From Spirosoma endophyticum (GTDB lineage: Bacteria > Bacteroidota > Bacteroidia > Cytophagales > Spirosomataceae), in the NCBI RefSeq assembly GCF_900112365.1, contig NZ_FOLQ01000007.1, positions 62,001 to 126,000 of the forward strand: a stretch of 64,000 nucleotides of DNA, given 5' to 3'. Of the stretch, positions 28,948 through 35,406 are shown piece after piece; position 1 is the stretch's first letter, and each line of letters opens with the position of its first letter. A program made the position numbers and the translations under genes. The notes beneath the pieces are model-generated. The model was not told where the DNA came from and did not search any database. It worked only from the letters and a program-made list of their open reading frames with translations.

Positions 28948-29742
28948 CTATTGCTCCAGTGGTTTCAGACGTCTAAAATATATTAAAAGTCCTATCCCGA
29001 TGCAGGTGACGAGGTCGCCGATGGTGTACATACTATGAATCCAGTTAAAATCAATGTCAACGACTGTCAGTAAATAGCCAAGTAAATAAACGCTCCAGAA
29101 CGTAGCGATTATGAGCGCCATTTGTTGATAAGTACGTTGTTGATTGGGTGAAATCTGGTCGCCAAACTGTTTCCAGAGACGATATAATGTGAGTAAAATC
29201 ACTATGTAGCCCAGTGCTGAAATGGCTCCCCAAATCAACTTTGGCCCTGGAAGAATTTCGTTGTCAAACGAAAGTTGCTGATGACCGATGTAGCCAGTCA
29301 AAACCATGAAAAAACTAGCTGCCAGCAGCATAACAAGCTGGCGCTTAATCACAATTAGCTCGGCCTTGAGTACAGAAACTATCTGAATTAGTAACAGTGG
29401 TGTTGTAATGGCCCAGGCCATATATCGGTATTGGCCAATGGCATTATATGATTCGCGAATGAGCGTTTGTCGGTCGTTGATGTCCGTCACGGTAGCCAAC
29501 TCAGCCAGCATGTTGTGGTAATAGGATTGGATAACGTAGTAGGAAGCTCCTGCTACGACTGCAATAACTGCCGTCAACGCGTGTATGACACGGTATTCTG
29601 AAGAGATAGCTGACTGTGTAGACAGCGTAAAAATAAAATTTCCTATAAACGCAAACATGGTCACGACTAAGAAAAAGTACGTGACCATGGGCAAAAGGCC
29701 AACGACGCCCGCCGTTGGAATGAATGAGTTAGTTACTTCCAT
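28948..29742 (-). CDS. microbial-rhodopsin homologue lacking the retinal lysine
   Basis: A 264-residue seven-helix membrane protein. It aligns with the Na+-pumping rhodopsin KR2 of flavobacteria as I recall that sequence. Helix C reads Y-R106-Y-M-A109-W-A-I-T113-T-P-L-L-L-I-Q120, where KR2 has Arg109, Asn112, Asp116 and Gln123. Helix D has LTGYIG and helix E has IWGAIS. Helix G reads YTIGD243LVTC247IGIG, where KR2 has Asp251 and Lys255. So the lysine that binds retinal is Cys and the NDQ pump motif is ATQ. It cannot form the normal Schiff base. A sensory, scaffold or non-retinal ligand role is inference. No carotenoid-cleavage gene is near. It heads a compact leftward cluster. Confidence 0.85.
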   Translation of the reverse strand: MEVTNSFIPTAGVVGLLPMVTYFFLVVTMFAFIGNFIFTLSTQSAISSEYRVIHALTAVIAVVAGASYYVIQSYYHNMLAELATVTDINDRQTLIRESYNAIGQYRYMAWAITTPLLLIQIVSVLKAELIVIKRQLVMLLAASFFMVLTGYIGHQQLSFDNEILPGPKLIWGAISALGYIVILLTLYRLWKQFGDQISPNQQRTYQQMALIIATFWSVYLLGYLLTVVDIDFNWIHSMYTIGDLVTCIGIGLLIYFRRLKPLEQ

Positions 29743-29798
29743 GAATGTAATAATGGTCGGCTTGAAGATACAGCCATTACAGCATTCATAATAACTTT

Positions 29799-30446
29799 TT
29801 ATTTAGGCTGCTGCGCCTTAATCGAATTAATTTGCTGTTTCGACTTGTCAATTAATTGCTGAGCATACGTTTTCAACGTAGCGTTATTGCCATATTGCAG
29901 GTAGGTTGTGGCCATATCGATGGCATCCTGACGCTGATCGAGCATGAGAACTGAAAAGTTCTTATCCAGATTGTTCGTTAGTTTATCGCTGGAGCCAGTT
30001 TGTTGCAGTTTCAAACTCATCGCTTCAATATTGCGACTTTGTTGCTGCGTAAAGGCCTGGTTAGGACGAGTCGGTTTTAATTGACGCATTGTCCCATCAA
30101 GTAACGTAATGTCGGCTGTGGTGCCAGGTAGCAACGACTTTGCCATTTGTGTCAAGGCTGTATCTTTCCCATTCTGGATTTCCTGGTTCAATAGATTCTG
30201 CGTTCCCTGCGCATGAATTTTAGCCTGAAAGGCATAATCAAAGTCGGGATCGCCTGTCGCAGACAATTTCTTAAGTTGCGTAATTGTCTGCTGTAAAGGA
30301 GAAAGGAGTGTTGTTTTGGCTGGGTCACCGCTAGCCGTACTGGCGGTAGCTCCGCTGGTTGTCGCTTGAGCGCAGGCTGCTAACGAGCCTCCAGCCATCA
30401 TGAGAGCCAGTGACCAGATTGATACGTTGGATTTTAGCGTTTTCAT
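29799..30446 (-). CDS. lipoprotein with two DUF305-like repeats
   Basis: About 215 residues from the ATG at 30446 (MKTLKSNVS). The longer frame from 30509 begins with an unlikely hydrophilic leader. A signal sequence ends GSLAAC, with Cys25 as the lipidated residue. Two helical repeats resemble DUF305 or DUF4142 proteins. The first is DFDYAFQAKIHAQG... near 70. The second is NFSVLMLDQRQDAIDMATTYLQYGN... near 160, with the D-x-A-I-D-M-A pattern where DUF305 proteins usually carry H-x-x-A. The fold is ferritin-like and the function is unknown. It stands alone, with a 26-kb-wide lack of related genes either side. Confidence 0.75.
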   Translation of the reverse strand: MKTLKSNVSIWSLALMMAGGSLAACAQATTSGATASTASGDPAKTTLLSPLQQTITQLKKLSATGDPDFDYAFQAKIHAQGTQNLLNQEIQNGKDTALTQMAKSLLPGTTADITLLDGTMRQLKPTRPNQAFTQQQSRNIEAMSLKLQQTGSSDKLTNNLDKNFSVLMLDQRQDAIDMATTYLQYGNNATLKTYAQQLIDKSKQQINSIKAQQPK

Positions 30447-30619
30447 TGTTTCTATTAATTTATAAAGTCTTGACGTCGGTAAGTTAATTGGGTTACATAC
30501 TAAAGACAAAAATTAATAGAGAAGGTTTAGTGAAGGCCGTTTAAGACAAATCAAAGCAAGCTAAAATTTGGTATTTTCTAATCGTTATTCAAGTCATTGG
30601 GACTGAGTATACTTAGAAG

Positions 30620-30670
30620 TCATCTAACTAAAACAGGTAGCAAAAATTGCTACCTGTTTTAGTTAGATGA
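30620..30670 (-). terminator. perfect 24-bp-arm hairpin after murA
   Basis: TCATCTAACTAAAACAGGTAGCAA (24 bases, 30620-30643) is perfectly complementary to 30647-30670 around a three-base loop. It lies 15 bases past the murA stop, read leftward. The stem is far longer than a normal intrinsic terminator. Confidence 0.8.
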
Positions 30671-30684
30671 GAAAATTTAAATGG

Positions 30685-31992
30685 TTACAACCGTATAATC
30701 TCGGCGCCAATGGCGTTTAGGCGCGTGTCGATGTGTTGGTAACCGCGATCAATCTGTTCGATACTATCAATGATGCTGGTTCCTTTGGCCGACATGGCGG
30801 CAATAAGTAAGGCTACCCCCGCCCGAATATCAGGCGACGACATGCGAATACCCTTAAGCGGAATTTGCCGGTTTAGGCCCACAACCGTAGCGCGGTGTGG
30901 GTCGCAAAGGATAATTTGAGCGCCCATATCTATCAGCTTATCCACAAAAAACAGCCGGCTTTCGAACATTTTCTGGTGAATGAGTAACGTTCCCTGTGCC
31001 TGTACGGCTGTTACGAGAACAATGCTTAACAAGTCAGGGGTGAAACCGGGCCAGGGTGCATCGGCAACGGTCATCATGCCGCCATCCAGGAAACTTTCAA
31101 TTTGGTAGTGATCCTGAGCGGGAATGAAAATGTCATCGCCCCGAAACTCCATCTGGATACCAAGTCTTTTGAACTGATCGGGAATAATGCCCAATTGCGG
31201 GATCTGGCAGTTTTTGATCGTAATTTCTGACTGAGTCATGGCGGCCATACCAATGAACGAACCAATTTCGATCATGTCAGGCAGCATCGTATGTTCGGTA
31301 CCCTGCAGTTCCGAAACGCCCTCAATTGTCAGCAGGTTAGAGCTAACGCCCGAAATCTTCGCGCCCATTGAATTGAGCATTTTGCACAGTTGCTGAAGAT
31401 AGGGCTCGCAGGCAGCATTGTAAATCGTGGTAATACCTTCGGCCATCACAGCGGCCATCAATACGTTGGCGGTACCCGTTACCGACGCTTCGTCGAGGAG
31501 CATATAGGTGCCCCGCAGATTGCTGGCGTCCACCTGATAATAGCCGCCATCATTGGCATCGTAGTTGAACCGGGCACCCAGTTTCTCAAATCCCAGAAAG
31601 TGGGTATCCAGCCGTCGGCGGCCAATTTTGTCGCCACCTGGCCGGGGGATACGTCCCTTTTTGAAACGGGCCAGCATCGGGCCGAGCAGCATTACGGAAC
31701 CACGTAGCGCGGCTGCTTTCCGCTTATACGTATCACTTTCCAGGTAGTCAAGATTAACGTCGCTGGCCTGGAAACGGTACGAGCTTTCACCGATTTTTGT
31801 AACCCAGACACCCAAATCTCCCAGTAAGTCAATCAATTGGTTGACATCACGAATGTTTGGGATATTATGAATCGTGACAGGTTCTTTGGTCAATAATACG
31901 GCGCAGAGAATTTGTAACGCTTCGTTTTTCGCTCCCTGCGGAACGAGTTCGCCATTGAGTCTGCGTCCGCCTGTAATTTGAAAGGATGCCAT
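30685..31992 (-). CDS. murA: UDP-N-acetylglucosamine 1-carboxyvinyltransferase
   Basis: This cytosolic enzyme starts peptidoglycan precursor synthesis by adding enolpyruvate to UDP-GlcNAc. At 435 residues it has the usual two-domain EPSP-synthase-like fold. Seen motifs are NGELVPQGAKNEALQ (catalytic Lys22), AAALRGSVMLLGP near 93, DMIEIGSFIGMAAM near 225, and the late SSPDIRAGVALLIAAM near 385. The active-site loop reads PGGDKIGRRRLDTH, so Asp121 stands where E. coli has Cys115, the residue that fosfomycin attacks. It is separated from the upstream DUF4290 gene by a palindrome, and a strong hairpin follows it. Confidence 0.97.
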   Translation of the reverse strand: MASFQITGGRRLNGELVPQGAKNEALQILCAVLLTKEPVTIHNIPNIRDVNQLIDLLGDLGVWVTKIGESSYRFQASDVNLDYLESDTYKRKAAALRGSVMLLGPMLARFKKGRIPRPGGDKIGRRRLDTHFLGFEKLGARFNYDANDGGYYQVDASNLRGTYMLLDEASVTGTANVLMAAVMAEGITTIYNAACEPYLQQLCKMLNSMGAKISGVSSNLLTIEGVSELQGTEHTMLPDMIEIGSFIGMAAMTQSEITIKNCQIPQLGIIPDQFKRLGIQMEFRGDDIFIPAQDHYQIESFLDGGMMTVADAPWPGFTPDLLSIVLVTAVQAQGTLLIHQKMFESRLFFVDKLIDMGAQIILCDPHRATVVGLNRQIPLKGIRMSSPDIRAGVALLIAAMSAKGTSIIDSIEQIDRGYQHIDTRLNAIGAEIIRL

Positions 31993-31998
31993 TCTTGG

Positions 31999-32073
31999 AA
32001 TTATAAATGATGAATTATAAATGATGAATAATGCTGATACCTTTTTATCATTTATAATTCATCATTTATAATT
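31999..32073. repeat. perfect palindrome of AATTATAAATGATG units
   Basis: AATTATAAATGATGAATTATAAATGAT (27 bases, 31999-32025) is perfectly complementary to 32047-32073. Each arm is itself a direct repeat of AATTATAAATGATG. It lies between two leftward genes and would act as a terminator for the DUF4290 gene. Confidence 0.8.
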
Positions 32074-32080
32074 AAGAAAA

Positions 32081-32947
32081 CTACCGCCGACGACGATCGT
32101 TGTTGTTGCGATTCGGTCCGTCGTTCCGGTCGCGATTATTGCCGCGTGACCCGTCTGACCCGTCACCACGGTTCCGATTGTTGAAGTTACGTGGCGCGCC
32201 GGGTCCGCCACCATCGCGGTCGTTCCGATTGTTTGGGCGATTTGGTGCACCCGGTCCATTATTCCGATTATTAAAATTGCGTGGCGCTCCGGGCCCACCA
32301 TCGCGGTCGTTGCGGTTGTTCGGTCGTCCCTGGTTCGAACCACCATCACGATCGTTCCGGTTGCGCTGGTTGCCTTCGCGATAATTATTGCCAACCCGTT
32401 GCGGTTGATCGCCGGTACGTTCACGGGGTGTTGCTTCAACCAGGCCCTGTTCCCGAATGAGTTTAATATCGTCGTAGAGTTTTCCGTTCGACAGTTCAAT
32501 CAGGCTTTGGTAAATGGTCTCATCTTCAACGGACTCTTTGTTCCATGCCTGGTAAAACGTGCGCATTAGGCGTGTCAGGTATGAAACAAACGCCCGTCGT
32601 TCGTCGGGCTCTTCCAGTGCAATGGCTTTAGCTACCAATAAATCCACGTTTCGCCCGAAATGCTTAAATTTCAGGTTATGCGTATTATAGGGAACTCGCT
32701 GGGGTTTTTTGCCCAGAGCTTCTTCTGATGGCGGGGGGTAGGGGCTATCTACATCCAACGTAAAACCAGACATGATATACAGGTCGTCCCACAATTTATT
32801 GTAGTAGTCCTGCCCATCCTTCATGTTAGGGTGAATCTGCCGCATCAGCTCAATCAGGATATGCGCATAACGGGTGCGCTTTTCCCGATCTTCGATGTTG
32901 ACCATGTTGTCAACTAACTTTTGGATACTACTGCCGTATTCTTTCAA
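32081..32947 (-). CDS. DUF4290 protein with Arg/Gly/Asn-rich tail
   Basis: About 288 residues. The N-terminal 190 match the Bacteroidota DUF4290 family: KEYGSSIQKLV at the start, RYAHILIELMRQIHPNMK and LVAKAIALEEPDERRAFV. The function is unknown. The tail, about 95 residues, is low-complexity and built of RNDRDGG, PGAPRNFNNRN and related units, reminiscent of RNA-binding RGG tails. I chose the TTG at 32947 because the family begins there and because a perfect -7 box (TACTTTTG, minus strand, 32977-32984) lies just upstream. An ATG at 33109 would overlap the divergent MATE gene. Both strands are open through the repeats, but only this frame has a family match. Confidence 0.85.
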   Translation of the reverse strand: MKEYGSSIQKLVDNMVNIEDREKRTRYAHILIELMRQIHPNMKDGQDYYNKLWDDLYIMSGFTLDVDSPYPPPSEEALGKKPQRVPYNTHNLKFKHFGRNVDLLVAKAIALEEPDERRAFVSYLTRLMRTFYQAWNKESVEDETIYQSLIELSNGKLYDDIKLIREQGLVEATPRERTGDQPQRVGNNYREGNQRNRNDRDGGSNQGRPNNRNDRDGGPGAPRNFNNRNNGPGAPNRPNNRNDRDGGGPGAPRNFNNRNRGDGSDGSRGNNRDRNDGPNRNNNDRRRR

Positions 32948-32976
32948 TGGCCTTGACGGATTCGTTATAAAGAGAA

Positions 32977-32984
32977 CAAAAGTA
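32977..32984 (-). promoter_or_regulatory. TACTTTTG -7 promoter box for the DUF4290 gene
   Basis: On the minus strand TACTTTTG matches TAnnTTTG. Initiation would fall about 20-25 bases before the TTG start at 32947, which rules out the longer reading frame. Confidence 0.5.
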
Positions 32985-33072
32985 CAAAGAAAGGGGCGAA
33001 GGGCAAGGGGTACGTAGCACGGGGTTTGGGGCGTAGGGTAGTAGGTGAAAGAGGCAAGTGAGCAAGAACCGT

Positions 33073-33080
33073 TATCTTTG
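33073..33080 (+). promoter_or_regulatory. TATCTTTG -7 promoter box for the MATE gene
   Basis: It matches TAnnTTTG exactly and sits 20 bases before the ATG. The divergent DUF4290 promoter is about 90 bases to the left. Confidence 0.55.
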
Positions 33081-33100
33081 TTGCCCGTACCCTCCTCCCC

Positions 33101-34459
33101 ATGTCTCACACCCGTCGCCCGTTACTCCTTACTGAACTTATCGATACACTTCGATTGAGCGTTCCCATAATTATTGCTCAACTGGGAGTCGTTTTAATGG
33201 GTGTAACAGACAACCTGTTTGTTGGGCGCTTGTTGGGTGCTGTGCCGCTCGGTGCCGCTGGATTAGCTAATTCATTTTCGTTCTTGATGTCCTGTGTTGG
33301 CGTTGGAGCCCTGCCGGTGGTGGCCGCTTTGGTTTCAAAAGCAAATAGTCAAAATGATCCGGCTACAATCAACCGACTGTTTCGGGCCGGTCTGCGCGTT
33401 GCTCTATTGCTTAGCATTGTATTGGGTGCTTTGTCGGCACTGCTGGCTTACAATTTTAGTCTGTTCGGACAAACCCCGCAAATTACGCTGCTAGCCCGCG
33501 ACTTTATGTTGATCTTGAGTGTATCACTTTTGCCGTTGCTGGTTTTCGTGGCCGCTCGTCAACTTTGCGACGGCCTTCGTTATCCGCGCGTTGCGATGAC
33601 GATTACACTCTCAGCTCTGCTCATCAATGCTTTGTTTAACTACATACTGATTAAAGGTGCAGGGCCATTTCCGGCTCTTGGGTTGATGGGGTCGGCTTGT
33701 GCTACGTTATTATCGCGAACTTTTATGGCGGGTGCCATGCTGGCTTATATTTACCGGGCTCCGCGTTTCAAAGCTTTTTTACGCACTGAGTTTAATTCGC
33801 TGCCGTCAGCCCAGGACGCCTGGTTAATTATGCGGCTTGGTGTCCCCGGTGGGCTAACGTTTTTCTTTGAAGTTGCTACGTTCTCATTAGCCGTTGTGAT
33901 CGTCGGCTGGCTGGGTGAAGCTCAGCTGGCGGCTCACCAAATCGCGATCAATATGGCCTCTGTTACTTACATGATGGCAACGGGAATTTCGTCGGCTGCG
34001 GCCATTCGGGTTAGCGCGGCCGTTGGGCGGGGAAGCCGGGAAGGCGTCTGGCGGGCAGGTATGGCTGCTTTTGCTCTATCTGTAGGTTTTATGAGTATCG
34101 CTGCCCTGATTTTTCTGACCGCAAACAACTGGTTGGTCTTGCTTTATATACGCGATAATCCCGCTGTAATCGCCATTGCTTCTTCGCTGGTTATTATGGC
34201 GGGAATTTTTCAACTATCCGACGGGGTACAAGTAGTAGCTCTGGGTGGACTTCGGGGCTTATCGGACGTAAATGTACCGACGCTCATTACGTTATTTTCC
34301 TATTGGGTTGTTGCCTTACCGTTAAGCTACGTACTGGCGTTCCCGTTTAAGATGGATGCGATTGGCGTATGGGTTGGCTTATTGGCAGGCCTAAGTATAG
34401 CGGCTATTCTCTTGACATGGCGATTCTTTCGGCGGGTCAAGCACATTAATCTTGCCTGA
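33101..34459 (+). CDS. MATE-family multidrug/cation antiporter
   Basis: A 452-residue inner membrane exporter with about twelve transmembrane helices in two pseudo-symmetric halves. MATE signatures are visible: LSVPIIIAQLGVVLMGVTDNLFVG near 18-42, MSCVGVGALPVVAALVSKA near 62, and the second-half start MRLGVPGGLTFFFEVATFS near 245 with LAAHQIAINM near 280. Members use Na+ or H+ gradients to expel cationic compounds. It has its own promoter and converges with the lasso-type peptidase gene, leaving about 40 bases between stops. No regulator is adjacent. Confidence 0.94.
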   Translation: MSHTRRPLLLTELIDTLRLSVPIIIAQLGVVLMGVTDNLFVGRLLGAVPLGAAGLANSFSFLMSCVGVGALPVVAALVSKANSQNDPATINRLFRAGLRVALLLSIVLGALSALLAYNFSLFGQTPQITLLARDFMLILSVSLLPLLVFVAARQLCDGLRYPRVAMTITLSALLINALFNYILIKGAGPFPALGLMGSACATLLSRTFMAGAMLAYIYRAPRFKAFLRTEFNSLPSAQDAWLIMRLGVPGGLTFFFEVATFSLAVVIVGWLGEAQLAAHQIAINMASVTYMMATGISSAAAIRVSAAVGRGSREGVWRAGMAAFALSVGFMSIAALIFLTANNWLVLLYIRDNPAVIAIASSLVIMAGIFQLSDGVQVVALGGLRGLSDVNVPTLITLFSYWVVALPLSYVLAFPFKMDAIGVWVGLLAGLSIAAILLTWRFFRRVKHINLA

Positions 34460-34499
34460 TGCCAGGTATCAAAACGACGATCACTCTAGTTTTAGCTAC

Positions 34500-34940
34500 T
34501 TATTGCCACGTCCACAATGGCTGAAAGTCTAATGGTTGCTGATTTGTAGCAGGAGAGTCGCCAATCAAGATTTTTCCGTTTTTCTTGACCCAGGCATGGG
34601 CTTCGAATATTCCGTTCTTTCGTACGCCAATTATTATCTCCGTCGCTTTATCTTTTCGCAACATATACTTTAACGCTAATGCCTGCGGCAAGCAGACGGC
34701 TGATAACGTATGGCTCACCGATTCGATGGCCCAAACGGTTTGCTTGATGGCTTCATCCCTAACATCCACTTGGTCATTAGTTGCAATGGCCGATGCGTAA
34801 GCGTTTTTAAAGCGAGAAAACGACAGTAATTTCAGCGCGAGACGTACCGAAGCAACAACGAAAAAAGCGTTCAGCAGCAGCATTTTATCCGAAAAGGACA
34901 GCGAGAAAAATTTCTTAACTCTTCGCAACCATTTTTCCAT
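34500..34940 (-). CDS. stand-alone lasso-peptide B2-type cysteine protease domain
   Basis: A 146-residue protein that matches the transglutaminase-like McjB C-terminal (B2) family, which cuts the leader from lasso-peptide precursors. The triad is visible: Cys83 in SAVCLPQALAL, His115 in FEAHAWV and Asp128 in LIGDSP. The N-terminal helices (about 5-45) are amphipathic or hydrophobic and may bind the membrane. I find no B1 recognition domain, no asparagine-synthetase-like cyclase and no precursor gene in the neighbourhood, so it is an orphan. The flanks are a MATE transporter (convergent) and an ACAGAG palindrome. The true substrate is unknown. Confidence 0.8.
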   Translation of the reverse strand: MEKWLRRVKKFFSLSFSDKMLLLNAFFVVASVRLALKLLSFSRFKNAYASAIATNDQVDVRDEAIKQTVWAIESVSHTLSAVCLPQALALKYMLRKDKATEIIIGVRKNGIFEAHAWVKKNGKILIGDSPATNQQPLDFQPLWTWQ

Positions 34941-34960
34941 TACCAGTTTACGTTAAGAGT

Positions 34961-35053
34961 TTTTATTGAACACAGAGCCACAGAGAAACACAAAGGATTA
35001 ATACACAATTATTTTATTACTCTGTGTTCTCTGTGGCTCTGTGTTCAATAAAA
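34961..35053. repeat. ACAGAG-family palindrome with 27-bp perfect arms
   Basis: TTTTATTGAACACAGAGCCACAGAGAA (34961-34987) is perfectly complementary to 35027-35053, and the pairing continues imperfectly inward. It lies between two leftward genes. Confidence 0.8.
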
Positions 35054-35076
35054 ATAAAAGGTAGATTGATACGTAC

Positions 35077-35316
35077 TTAGTTCATTCCGGCGAGCATCTC
35101 TGCCCGGGTTGGCCGGTCGGATGCCAGCTCATAAGCAATGCCTTCCCGGTCGAGATAATCAATAAACGTAGCGTAATCGTCCTTCTCGACCGAGAATACA
35201 TACCAGTTTTCGTAGGGCTCGTTGAAGAGCTCAATTTCAGTTAATGAAACCTGTTTCTGAACAGCGTGTAATTGCTTTCGTTCGAGGTCGCCTTGTTTGA
35301 TAAGAAAATACCACAT
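35077..35316 (-). CDS. small acidic protein of unknown function
   Basis: A 79-residue soluble protein beginning MWYFLIKQGDLERK and ending in RAEMLAGMN. The middle, VFSVEKDDYATFIDYLDREGIAYEL, reads as a helix followed by a strand. I do not recognise the family. It sits between the tail-specific protease gene (upstream, separated by a hairpin) and an ACAGAG palindrome. Codon use resembles its neighbours, which supports a real gene. Confidence 0.65.
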   Translation of the reverse strand: MWYFLIKQGDLERKQLHAVQKQVSLTEIELFNEPYENWYVFSVEKDDYATFIDYLDREGIAYELASDRPTRAEMLAGMN

Positions 35317-35344
35317 AAATGGATTGATGTGTTTGATATAAAGC

Positions 35345-35381
35345 GAAAACCCCGCACATCAATCCGACGTACAGGGTTTTC
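35345..35381 (-). terminator. hairpin
   Basis: GAAAACCC pairs with GGGTTTTC around a loop of about 21 bases, just past the tail-specific protease stop as read leftward. Confidence 0.5.
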
Positions 35382-35406
35382 AAATGGTCTAGACATAAAC
35401 CAATGA

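Noticed and set aside
32062-32499. Open frames on both strands through the Arg/Gly-rich tail of the DUF4290 gene
   Set aside because: They are shadows created by the repetitive composition; only the DUF4290 frame has a family match, a plausible start and a promoter.
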